The position numbers and the translations under genes are program-made. From Chara braunii (taxonomy: Eukaryota; Streptophyta; Charophyceae; Charales; Characeae), in contig BFEA01000071.1 of the NCBI GenBank assembly GCA_003427395.1, positions 349,164 through 372,697 of the forward strand: DNA of 23,534 nt, read 5' to 3'. This document shows, one piece after another, positions 8,459-17,017 of this stretch (position 1 is the first letter of the stretch; every line of letters begins with the position of its first letter). Under the pieces are notes generated by a model that saw nothing but the letters and a program-made list of their open reading frames with translations, had not been told where the DNA came from and did no database searches.

Positions 8459-9571
8459 TGTGAGGAATGAGCCTTTGCACAACCCTTGTCAGACACGCAC
8501 ATGTTCAGGGCAGAGGACCTCAGCAAGCCCCGTGCCCGCCCTAAGTGAAGGCAGGCCTGAATATTCACTAGAGGCCAAAATTTGACATTTTCCATATGTG
8601 GATACTCAGGCAGTTGCAGCACGCCAGTTGGTTGAGTGGAAGCGTGAGCCCCCCTATGCTGCATCGTACAGTTGGGCCCAGTCCTTGGTAGTTGCCCCTG
8701 GGCACACACACACGCACAATGCAGGGCAGATACATCACGAATTGGCTACGAGCCTACGAAAAAAAACAACACTGTCGACATACATACCCTGGGTCCTGTG
8801 CAAATGCAGCAAACGGGCCAAGTCTGGAAATACTAGCCTTGCCCAACTGTGAAGGGCCCAGGCCCTCAACTGCACAGCTGGGCCTGGGCGCAGGCACTGG
8901 GGGCCGACCAGAAGCTACTGGAAGCTTCCCAGCCAGGCCACACGTAGCCGAAGAGAGGCTGCCACTTCCATATAGCGGAGGAGGCAACCAGAGTCAGGCA
9001 TTCTGGCCCACACAGGCATTGCGTTCACACTGCTGCGTTGCTGCGCGAGAGACTGAGTGCTGCGTTAGCGGCCAGGGCGCGTGCAGGCGCTTGTGAGGTG
9101 AGAGGGGCGCTGCTGGGCAGCGGAGCGCAGGCAGCCATAGCCGCGCTGCAGGGCGCTAGGGGGTAAGGGGCGATCGGTGGTCCTCAGGAAGGAGGCGAGT
9201 GTGGGTGGTCAGAGTCTGATGAGGGGAGGTGAGATACGTACCTGGTGCGTGAGGGAGGTCGGCTATGGTGTTGACGTCATGTGCATTGGTCTTCAAAGTC
9301 GAAGCGAGCCTGTTGCATGATTGCAGATGTGGTAGGATAGGCAAGTGGGGTAGGCTGGGCGCTGGGCGCTGGGCGCCAGACTGAGAGGAGTGACATTGGA
9401 TACTGTGTTGGTGTGGCCTGAGGGCTTGAGTTCATTGTATTGCTCTTATTTGGATGGAATCTCGGTGCATTTGTGCTCTCTGCTTGTACACGACTACTTT
9501 GACATCTTTGTGATTTCGCAACTTGGTTTTCTGTATATCGTTCTCACTGATATAATGTGATATTCCTTGCA
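8459..9571 (+). mobile_element. 3' LTR of element B
   Basis: It begins TGTGAGGAAT after the polypurine tract. A matching end, ATTCCTTGCA, lies at 9562-9571: its reverse complement TGCAAGGAAT agrees with the start at 8 of 10 positions, as short LTR terminal inverted repeats do. The length would be 1,113 bp. Inside are a GCCATAGCCGC motif (9134), a GGGCGCT triplication (9354-9376) and GC-rich stretches, then an AT-richer end. No protein is recognisable. The 5' partner is not in the window, so identity and age cannot be estimated. Confidence 0.65.
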
Positions 9572-10080
9572 ATAGTAATAATACTAATAATAATGTTAGT
9601 GATTGGTAAGTGTTGGGTAGTGGGGTGCAGTGTGGGGAATCGGTATGAGTTGGGGAGGGCGGATGGGTAAGGTGAAATAGGAAGTATCTGGATGGGGGGA
9701 GTTGGATTGATGATAGGTTCCAAATTGCGGGTTTTGTGCGGGCTTTGTGCAGTCTTTGTGTAGGAGTGATGGTTTAGGGGTGGTGAATGCGGGCGTTTAG
9801 GGGTGGTGAATGCGGGCCGCGTTGGTTGAAGGGTGGGAGAAACAAATGGTGGGAGAAGACTGGGTAATGTGTCTAGAGCGGGGGTCGGTCTGAGCAATTG
9901 GATTGGGGAGGAGGGGGGGAGTGAGATCGGGTGAGGAGAGGAGAGGAAGGTTGGCGGAGTGGGGAGTGGGAGCTAGGGGGTCGAGGGGTAGCCAGTAATG
10001 TGGCAAGGAGGTGGGGGCGGGGGGAGATCGGTGGGGAGAAGGAAAGTGAGATGGGGGGGAGATTGACGTAGTAGAGTTTC
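9572..10080. repeat. G-rich, C-poor low-complexity stretch
   Basis: The plus strand is strongly G-biased with runs such as GGGGGGAG and GTGGGGTG, giving Pro-rich frames on the minus strand that I do not regard as coding. A perfect 23-bp tandem duplication beginning GTTTAGGGGTGGTGAATGC lies at 9772-9794 and 9795-9817. I see no gene here. Confidence 0.6.
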
Positions 10081-10212
10081 CAAAAATTTTGCCCGCTCTG
10101 ATCCGGTCCTCTGATGGAGATCCGTCCTCTACGGACCGTAGTAGATCGCTGGCAGGTGTGTCTGTTTCTACAGTCGTTTCTGATCTAGGTCCGTATGTAG
10201 GCTGTGGTCGTG

Positions 10213-10304
10213 GTCAGATCGTGATTATTTCTCCCGTCGTCATGTCGTTTATCCCGTAGTCAGATCGTGAATATTTCTCCTGTCTTATTCCTTTATCCTT
10301 GTCC
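10213..10304. repeat. 46-bp imperfect tandem duplication
   Basis: GTCAGATCGTGATTATTTCTC at 10213 recurs as GTCAGATCGTGAATATTTCTC at 10259, with the following bases partly matching. Period 46. It sits at the border between the G-rich and pyrimidine-rich stretches. Confidence 0.65.
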
Positions 10305-11253
10305 TACCCCATTCTTGTCTGAATCCTCTTTCTCATTCCGCTTTCCTCTTTTGTATACGTTCCTTTTCCTACCTCCTCCTCGCTCCTTTGCACCTTCGCC
10401 CTATGTCTGGATCTGGAAAGCCTCGCCCGAAGGCGTGGCTTGGCACGGCAGCTTGTTTCCGGCCGCCTCTTACTTTCTCACTTTTACCCTTCGAACTCGA
10501 AATAGTGCTCACTTGTCCTGCACATTCGAGATGAAAACTCGGCTGCTCTTACATCCGCTCAATGATGATGTGATGCTGTTTCCTTTCCTTAGATGTAACC
10601 TCCTGTTTCTTGTTTTCCTTGTAGCTCCTCTCCTTTACTCGCCTTGGGAATAATTGCTCGCGTTTGTTTCCTCACTTTTCTCTCTACTCGCCACCGTTAT
10701 CCTTTCCTAATCTTAGATGCGTCCCTGCTTCTCTCCTTTTCCTCGCTGCTCGTTCTCTCTGCCCTCTTCCTCTCACCTCCTCCTTCCTTCCTTTCTTGTC
10801 TCTTACTGGTTTGAGAGTAGCCATGCCCGAAGGCGTGGCAAGGTGAGACGTGTTCTCTGCTGAGTTCCCGCCTTCTCGCTATCGCGTACGGAAAAGTAAT
10901 GCTGTCGTCGCAAATTTCCGCTCGGGCCGTGAAAATTCCCCTCGGCGTCATTGCAAAAATTAGCGCAGGAGAGCAGAGCTCGCCGACCGGTTCTAGTTCG
11001 ATTCGTCCAGTTCCACCCGGGTGGCCCAGAGTAGAGTGGGTCTTACAATGTGACGGACGCTAAAAAAAGGGAAAAAAAAGAGTAAGGGTAGTGACAAGGA
11101 AGGGGAACAGACAACGTACAGCTGTAAAGTGATGAGAACATCAACTGGAGGGTGGGTAAGGTGGTAAAATGCCGAGATCACCCAGTTCAGAAAATCGATC
11201 ACACAGAGGGAGATTGAATCTTTCTAGATAGATATGAGAGGAAATCTAAACAC
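10305..11253. other. Pyrimidine-rich filler, no gene seen
   Basis: 10305-10850 is CT-rich (TTTCCT, CTCCTC), so the long open frames with Ser/Pro/Leu/Phe are compositional. The 15-mer GCCCGAAGGCGTGGC occurs twice (about 10426 and 10824), each able to form a short GCC-CGAA-GGC hairpin. 10851-11253 shows nothing recognisable. This stretch would be intron sequence downstream of the last dynein exon if the gene continues to the left. Confidence 0.5.
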
Positions 11254-11578
11254 CTGTAGGTCTTGTTCGATGATGTCATTAAGCTGCGGATACCGCACAC
11301 GTGGGCAGTCCATTCCAGGGAAGAGATCATTGATGAGACCAAGGAAAAGCGGCACATCATCAAAGACAAATTTTGGAAGGTTCATGTCGCGCAGCGCTCG
11401 CATGAGTACAAGCTGTTCATCCATTTCTGGCGCTCCGCGCTTGAGAGCACCTGCCATTACCAGGACAGACTTCAATGCTCGCAGCCCGAAATCGTAGTGA
11501 TATTGCTTTGACAACTGCTCCCTTGACAACTTGTACAGGACTGTCATCTTCTTCGCCAGTAACTTGGCTGTGTCAAAA
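11254..11578 (-). CDS. Dynein heavy chain exon, AAA1 C-terminal part
   Basis: Dynein heavy chains are the ATP-driven motors of the axoneme. This exon gives 108 full codons: AKKMTVLYKLSREQLS, HYDFGLRALKSVLVMAG, LMRALRDMNLPKFVFDDVP, LFLGLINDLFPGMDCPRVRY. That is the end of AAA1 and the linker towards AAA2. The acceptor is CTCTTTTTGCAG before 11578. The exon starts with one base that completes the split Gly codon of the previous exon. The donor after CAG at 11254 is GTGTTT, and the exon ends in phase 0. There are no stops or frameshifts. The wording is closest, from memory, to the inner-arm I1 type (DNAH10/DHC10 class), but subtype needs a tree. No following exon is found to the left. Confidence 0.95.
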
Positions 11579-11639
11579 CTGCAAAAAGAGGGTATGGTAT
11601 TATTGACTTACATTGCAGAGCACAAATCAATCAAGAAAA

Positions 11640-12010
11640 CAACCAGGAAGTCAATCACAGAGTCAATCAGCCAACCAAATGCCCATCCATACATCCTATC
11701 TGATCTAATCCCATCCAATTCCAGTCAATCACACCCAATCCCAACCTGTCCCGTCCAATCCCATCCCTTCATCCATTCATTGAGTGATACCAGTCGCATC
11801 CATTGTACTCATCCAATCCCATCCACCCTTGTACCCATCCAGTCCCATCCCACCAATCTGCCATCACTCACTATCTTCTCAACCCCACTAATAGCTTTCT
11901 ACCCAATCCCATTCATCCATCCAAATCGAATCCAATTGAATCCAATCGAATCCAATCTCATAATCCCATCCAATCCAATCACAGCTAATCCTATCCGTCC
12001 ATCTCCCAGT
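11640..12010. repeat. Degenerate CCATCC/CAATCC array
   Basis: The plus strand consists mostly of ATCCAATCCCATCC-like units with substitutions, such as CATCCAATCCCATC, AATCCAATCGAATCC and CCCATCCAG. A cleaner run of CCATCC and CATCC lies at about 12385-12430 in the same intron. These look like a decayed minisatellite. Confidence 0.85.
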
Positions 12011-12574
12011 TGTGCTGACCCCTGATGAATGCTGGCTGGCGACAGGTCGAAACGACACGGTGTAGGGTCGCACCATGACTGGCTGATGACATAGAGTTAG
12101 GCAGGTAACCACCGTTTGTCTTTGCACAATGCCAGTTTTTGATGGGTCGATGATTTCTATAGTTAATTTTAATGACTATCAAGGTCACATTTAGGAGTAC
12201 TCGTCACGTTGACTGACTTGGTTTTCTCACTCTCCACCATCTATGTTGACGTCATCCTTGCTGTTCATTCTGTTGACTCCTATGCTGTCTGGATGCTTCC
12301 TTAAATGTGTGTGGGTTGCTTTGAGTGAATTCGGCAAAAAGTGCCTGCTATCTTACCCTCGATAGAAGGATTTTGCAAACTACCATCCATCCAATGCCCA
12401 TCCCATCCCATCCCATCCCATCCATCCAAGTGGGAGAGTATTGATCCATGCACTTTAGGTCCTGCTATTAGAAATTTGCTGTGAAGCATCAGCCGGAGTC
12501 AGGGCTATATAGAGGTTACGGTCTCAACTTTTGAGCCTTGATTCTTTTTCAGTGACAGGAGAAGATCGAGTTTT

Positions 12575-12720
12575 CGGAGCTGTAGATTTCATGGCTCCGA
12601 GTAAATGAGCAATAAAAGTTGCCGGAGTTGTAGTTTCCGTGGCTCCAAGCAAATGAACAATGAGATTTTTCTCAGGTTTCATGAAGACAATGAAATTTTT
12701 CTTAGGTTTCATGAAGACAT
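12575..12720. repeat. Two adjacent tandem duplications (48 bp and 30 bp)
   Basis: CGGAGCTGTAGATTTCATGG at 12575 recurs as CGGAGTTGTAGTTTCCGTGG at 12623 (period 48). TTTTTCTCAGGTTTCATGAAG at about 12666 recurs as TTTTTCTTAGGTTTCATGAAG 30 bp later. Both lie inside the dynein intron. Confidence 0.8.
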
Positions 12721-13194
12721 TTTCTGCGACTAGACTTGTCATTCTGTTACATCCAGTTTGCATTTTTCGCAAGAGATAACTTGCTTCACAGCCATCAGTG
12801 CAGAGGTAGAAGTGTGCTTTTATCCTACTTTGGTTTCGTTATTGAAACAGAAGGTGCACCGACAAGTGGAGGAGCTGTGCCCACACATTTGTTGATTTTC
12901 AAATTTCTTTCCTCATTCCTTGGAAATTTGGCTGAAACTGGGAATCCGTTTATTCCCAAAATGCACCCTTCACGAGTTAGAGGATAGGTGTAAAATAAAG
13001 GGGGGGGGGAATTCAAAAAAATGATTTCATCACTGGTAACAGTGACAAGGAGAAGGTCTGTGTTTACAGAGAGCTTAGTACTGTCAGTGCATTGATATCA
13101 GTCACTGTGATAGCAAAGCTCAATGAGACAAGTGTTCAAACTTCAAGCTTTTGCAATCAGTTGGTCGAGAAAAAGAAAAGTCTGAAAAACGTAC

Positions 13195-13400
13195 CCCTCA
13201 GAGAACAGCATGATCTCACAGATCTGCTGCAAGTCTGGTACAACCATAGTTACTGGTCTGAAAAGAGCCTTAAGGTTGTCAGGAAGCTCCGTACGCCCTG
13301 CATAACCCGGGTTCATCGTGATGAAAATACCACTTCGTGCGTCAAGCACAATCTCCTTCCCTTCAAACTGAAACTTCCGCAGCTCGTTCTTCAGTGCTTC
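13195..13400 (-). CDS. Dynein heavy chain exon, AAA1 sensor region
   Basis: This 206-nt exon begins in phase 0 with [20 protein letters not shown] and continues [72 protein letters not shown] is the hallmark of AAA1 in dynein heavy chains; it carries the sensor I segment and the nucleotide-contacting loop. The acceptor is CTCTCTTTAG before 13400. The donor is GTACGT at 13194, after GAGGG, leaving two bases (phase 2) that pair with the single base opening the next exon. Joining the two by conceptual splicing gives an uninterrupted frame. No lesion is visible, so this is read as a functional exon. Confidence 0.95.
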
Positions 13401-14063
13401 CTAAAGAGAGAAAATGGGCCACATATAAACCTAGCAATTATCATCGCCATTCGCGCCTCCGTTAAGTTAAACAGAACCATGCCGGATGAAATGGACGACT
13501 CCAAGTGAAATGAAATGTAAATGGACGGGCACAGCGTAGGATGTTTGCAGAAAATGGGACACATAGCAAGTTTGCTTTGTGGTGTTTTAGTCATGCCACT
13601 ATGTCAAAATAAGCCAACTGATAATACAAGTTGGCCATCTTTTCTATTGCCAAGGAACCTCGGGTGACACAAAAGACACTGTGTAAGGGCTTAAGCTGCA
13701 TCACTTCACAGTTAAGACACTTTTTAAGGGACCCGATCTCTACTCATGATTGTTGTAACCGTGGTAAGGCTTATCTCACCGTGGTGGTAACCCTAGTATG
13801 ACTTTCCCCCCGTTCACAGTGGGGCACCATGGTAAGGGTTGATTGCTGTTGAAGATTCCATTTGGTTGCTTGACCTGCTAGACATAATGTGAAAGAGTAA
13901 ATGATAAATGTGGAAGGGCAAACGAAAACAGCGGGAAAAACGAACGTTACTGCAAGTAGGCCATGGAAATTGTTCCACGAGGCAGGCCTGGCCCTCTATC
14001 GACAGCTTGTATTCATTCACTCTTTCGCGGATTTCACTTTGGGTGATGACAGAGCCATGCCAC

Positions 14064-14118
14064 AACCCTAAACCTAAACCCTATCCCCTACCGCCTCAAC
14101 CCTAAACCTTAAACCCTG
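14064..14118. repeat. Interstitial telomere-like repeat
   Basis: AACCCTAAACCTAAACCCTAT and AACCCTAAACCTTAAACCCTG approximate the plant telomeric unit CCCTAAA, separated by a short C-rich spacer. Only about five units remain. Confidence 0.6.
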
Positions 14119-14462
14119 GTTTCACACAGTGATGCTGGTTGCTGTTTACCATGGTAACATACAACATCCATTACCTCCCTACTTGCATGCATGCCTCCCA
14201 ACCAGCAGCCTAGCATGGAATAAACCTGTGGCTAATGCGCTGAAAAGGGGACGCCGGGTCCCTGTTAGCCACCTGTGCACAGTAGAACAAGAGCTTGTAA
14301 ATTCCACGACAGGAAGAAGGACGAGCTCCAACAAAGAGGAGGAAGGACACCAGACCTGCAGAAGCGGTAGCAAGGCAGACCTGAATTGTGTTAAGTTCCT
14401 GGGGATTGCCATGTTTTTCTTTTTCTTTCTTTTCTTTTGTTTTGGAAAAAACAGGCCGTTAT

Positions 14463-14518
14463 GATCCTGGCTCCGTATCCATCTGGGGAGCCTTGGTCCG
14501 GTTCCTGTTTTCCCACGG
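14463..14518. repeat. Dispersed short repeat, copy 1
   Basis: CTGGCTCCGTATCCATCTGG followed by GGAGCC and GGTTCCT recurs at about 15332-15380 as CTGGCTCCATATCGATTCTA, GGAGCA and GGTTCCT. A weaker third version (CTGGCGCTGTCTCCATTCTA) lies at about 14587 beside a dynein donor site. The family is unidentified. Confidence 0.5.
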
Positions 14519-14636
14519 GCATTGCCATGGTTTCTTTGAACGCAAACAGGCAGAAAACGACAAAACACAACAAAACATACAAACCTCTGGCGCTGTCTCC
14601 ATTCTAACGTGGGGGAGCAATCACCAAGGTGCATAC

Positions 14637-14756
14637 CTGTATTTGCCTGATCTGAGAGGAAACAACAGAAAGAACCTCTGCTTCAATACGATTGAATTCA
14701 TCAAAACAACCCCATGCTCCACACTGGACCAGGCCAGAAAATATAGACCCCATTGC
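14637..14756 (-). CDS. Dynein heavy chain exon, AAA1 Walker B
   Basis: This 120-nt exon (40 codons, phase 0 at both ends) encodes [20 protein letters not shown] and then [32 protein letters not shown] is the Walker B block of AAA1, the main ATPase site of dynein heavy chains; the Asp-Glu pair coordinates Mg and activates water. The acceptor is TTTTTTGCAG before 14756; the donor is GTATGC after ATACAG. It joins in frame to the EALKNEL exon at 13400, reproducing the SQI-x3-Q-x-AL spacing of the family. The preceding exon should carry the Walker A P-loop (GPAGTGKTE). None is found up to the window end, so the upstream intron is long or the gene is cut. Confidence 0.95.
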
Positions 14757-15440
14757 CTGCAAAAAATGAAAAACAAAAACAGAAAAGAACAGCAGAAGTC
14801 AGGAAACAGCCAAACCAACTCATCCATTGCTGTGTACTGTCATGTCCGCTATACACAACTCCACAAAACAACCAGGCCTGTGCCAGACTGTTCCGTCGGA
14901 CTTTCACCGACTCATCAGGAGGTCGAACCCTGCAGTCTGGCCATGATGCATTCGACTGATGGATACATGGACGCCACATTGCCCACAATTAGTGATACAC
15001 CAACTGTCCGAATCCTAGCAGACTGTTGGCCCACACCCCTGACAGCAATGGCAGTATGTCTGAGAAACTAACCTGTCACATTTTGTAGGTTGTAATTTGT
15101 CACCACATTTGCCCCTTTTCCACCCAGATGAGTAGATCCAAAAATAAGGCAGGTTTACCTCTATAGCAGACAATGAAGCACACTAAAGATGAGCCAATCC
15201 AACAATGAAACAGTTTTAGCTCTATAGCAAACAACATGAAGCACAATAAACCATTATATTGTACAGTTCGTTCTTCTCTTTCCTTACTTCGGCTTCCTTT
15301 GGTGTACTCCCTTTTTTTTCCAACAAACAGAACTTCTGGCTCCATATCGATTCTAGGGAGCATCAGTCTGGTTCCTACGCCACTGGCAAGTCAAGGGAAA
15401 TACGTCATGTACCCACTCCACGCTTCTCTCCATTATGGTT
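14757..15440. other. Non-coding stretch upstream of the dynein exon
   Basis: No gene was recognised. It contains the second copy of the dispersed repeat (about 15332-15380) and a tandem near-duplication: CTCTATAGCAGACAATGAAG at 15160 and CTCTATAGCAAACAACATGA at 15220. It is probably part of the upstream dynein intron. Confidence 0.6.
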
Positions 15441-15486
15441 GGGAGACTCGATGTCGAGCGCATCGGTCCCGCACGGGGACCCTCCC
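15441..15486. other. Self-complementary three-arm block
   Basis: GGGAG (15441-15445) pairs with CTCCC (15482-15486). Between them lie two hairpins: CTCGA-TG-TCGAG (15447-15458) and GGTCCC-GCACG-GGGACC (15465-15481). Together they form a three-way junction with no unpaired base between the last two arms. It lies just outside the confirmed inverted repeat. Confidence 0.65.
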
Positions 15487-15525
15487 GGCCGCGTCACGCA
15501 GGATTTGGCAGGACTTGTCGCGGAG

Positions 15526-15863
15526 AGTGTTTGCCACTCCGGCCGAGTGCGCCAGCCGTACCTCTCGCGAGCCCCTACGACAGGACAGGGTCACGTGAGG
15601 CACCGCTTACCTCCACCTGCGGGAGCTGTCACCATCCCTTAGGTGGGCGTATCCCTGTCGAGCTACTGAACCACATGCGAAAGTTTTTCGTATGCAATTG
15701 CAGAGGTGGCCCATCCGAGGGCGTTTCTCGTTCGCTGTAGCATAGGGGTTTACGCGCGGTCGAACGCCCGAAAATCGAACCCACACGCGAATCGTCGTAC
15801 TGGGGGGTTGAGGTCCCAAACGCGACCCGGCGCCGGTCGACTAGGATGCATCACACACACCAT
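15526..15863. repeat. Left copy of long inverted repeat
   Basis: 338 bp, GC-rich. Aligned by eye with the reverse complement of 23200-23534 it shows about 30 differences, mostly transitions, and two single-base indels near 15750 and 15770. Open frames exist on both strands in both copies (for example one ending at 15740 with CNCRGGP), but differences fall about equally on the three codon positions. Coding is therefore unlikely. The match ends at CACACACACCA. Confidence 0.95.
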
Positions 15864-16440
15864 GTTACCAGCAACTACTCAACATGAACCTGTCGGCGCG
15901 AATACGCTTACAAGGGTATCCGCCCTGGATTGTTGCAAATGGCAGAAAGTAGGTTTGGTTTGAAATTTGAGTACACTGCACGAGTTGCGGTAATGTTTTG
16001 TTCACACTGACTGAATGGTTGACTGGAAGTAGAGAGTGTATGGTCGGGCAGTTTTGAGGCGCGCGTGGTGAGTTTTGTCCTTGATGCTATAGGGTCGGCG
16101 TTTCCGCCGGCAGAAATTTTTGGCTTTGTTGTTCCTTATGCTGGAGTGACCCTGGTGTATGTGCGCCCATACGGAAAACGTCACTAGGCGATAATGTTAC
16201 CTTTGGGCGCTGGTTGGAGCTTGCGAAAGGGACTAGAGCGCGAGCGGTGGCCTCCGTGCGGTATTATGGGGGCCACAAGTGCGACTTGCCGAGCAAAATC
16301 CGGCCCCTAACCGCAAGTGTGTGCGTACAGGGCCGTGGGTTAGAGTGGGAGATCACGCAACAGCCTTAGTACTGCTGCTACAGGCCCAGGCTGGCTGCGG
16401 CTGCCGTTCATATACGGGGCCGCGCACAGCCAGTCCAGGC
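15864..16440. other. Unassigned stretch inside the long-IR interval
   Basis: No gene, repeat family or RNA was recognised. The part around 16380-16440 is rich in CAGGC/GGCTG and can fold locally. Confidence 0.4.
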
Positions 16441-16502
16441 TTGGGCTTAGCCCTATAGGTTACAGTATTGGACTTTCACCAGGCGGATCCCGAGATCGAG
16501 GC
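16441..16502 (+). ncRNA. tRNA-like fragment, possible SINE head
   Basis: TAGCCCTATAGG (16448-16459) resembles a pol III A box (one mismatch to TRGYNNARNNG). GATCGAGGC (16494-16502) matches the B box consensus GWTCRANNC. Between them TATTGGACTTTCACCAGGC looks like an anticodon arm. The acceptor stem does not close, so it is not a functional tRNA. It could be a tRNA pseudogene or the head of a tRNA-derived SINE. Confidence 0.4.
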
Positions 16503-16794
16503 TAGCAGCGAGCAGTAGAGGAGCGGAGGAGCGCAGTTTAAAGACAACTGAGGGGTTGAGGGCCCCGCGGGACTATCCCCCTTAGTTTTGTTGAGGAGTC
16601 CGACAGCGGGCCCGATAGGCAGGAGCGAGGGCCAAGTGCCAACGGTCCCCCTCCCCCTCAAACGTTTTCATAGATTTTCTAAGTTTTTATTTTTTATTAT
16701 TTATTATTATTTTTTTTTTTCTCGTCTTTTTTGTCCCATATGGGATGTGGCCCGGTGCCTGTACCAGGATCAACTGTGAGTACCCAAGAACCTT

Positions 16795-16817
16795 GTTCAG
16801 TGGATACACCACTGAAC
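16795..16817. other. Perfect 9-bp hairpin
   Basis: GTTCAGTGG (16795-16803) and CCACTGAAC (16809-16817) are perfect reverse complements around a 5-nt loop. A T/A-rich tract lies at about 16686-16728. Function unknown. Confidence 0.6.
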
Positions 16818-17017
16818 TATCGAGATACAGACCTGTGTCCAGGACCGGATGGTGCAGGCAGCAGACCAGCAGTCCAGGATTTATGCACCTGGAGCAGTCC
16901 GTTGGGACACTCGTAAGATTGGAACGATACAGAGGAGAGTAGCACGACCCCTGCGCCAGAGTAACACGTATAAGGTCGGGGAGCAGCCGACACTCTCGCT
17001 TAGTATGATCGTGCGGT

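Larger units (their letters stand above)
11579..13194 (-). other. Dynein intron (1,616 bp) rich in simple repeats
   Basis: It is bounded by GTACGT (donor, 13194) and TTTTTGCAG (acceptor, 11579). It contains a long degenerate CCATCC/CAATCC array (about 11640-12010), a second short array with CCATCC and CATCC units (about 12385-12430) and two tandem duplications at 12575-12720. No coding region or transposon was recognised inside it. Confidence 0.85.
13401..14636 (-). other. Dynein intron (1,236 bp)
   Basis: Bounded by GTATGC (donor, 14636) and CTCTTTAG (acceptor, 13401). It holds a telomere-like patch (14064-14118), several CCGTGGTAA/CCATGGTAA motifs (13757-13830 and 14146-14158) and a C/T-rich tract near 14410. 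A short minus-strand frame at about 13960-14065 (SEIRERVNEYKLSIEGQA) was not recognised and is not part of the dynein motor. Confidence 0.85.

Noticed and set aside
411-9571. One single LTR retrotransposon spanning LTR A to LTR B
   Set aside because: The two LTR sequences do not match and there are two separate gag regions of different families.
10267-10846. Plus-strand frames with hydrophobic, Ser/Pro-rich translations that might look like membrane proteins
   Set aside because: They result from the CT-rich base composition; no motif, no splice context and no conserved block was recognised.
14976-15002. Relic of the preceding dynein exon (minus-strand ITNCG, like the TNCGEGLDY block)
   Set aside because: Only four or five residues fit, the flanking codons do not, no donor site follows and no P-loop is upstream.
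14388-15071. 227-codon plus-strand frame
   Set aside because: It runs antisense through the dynein Walker B exon and its introns and has no recognisable domain.
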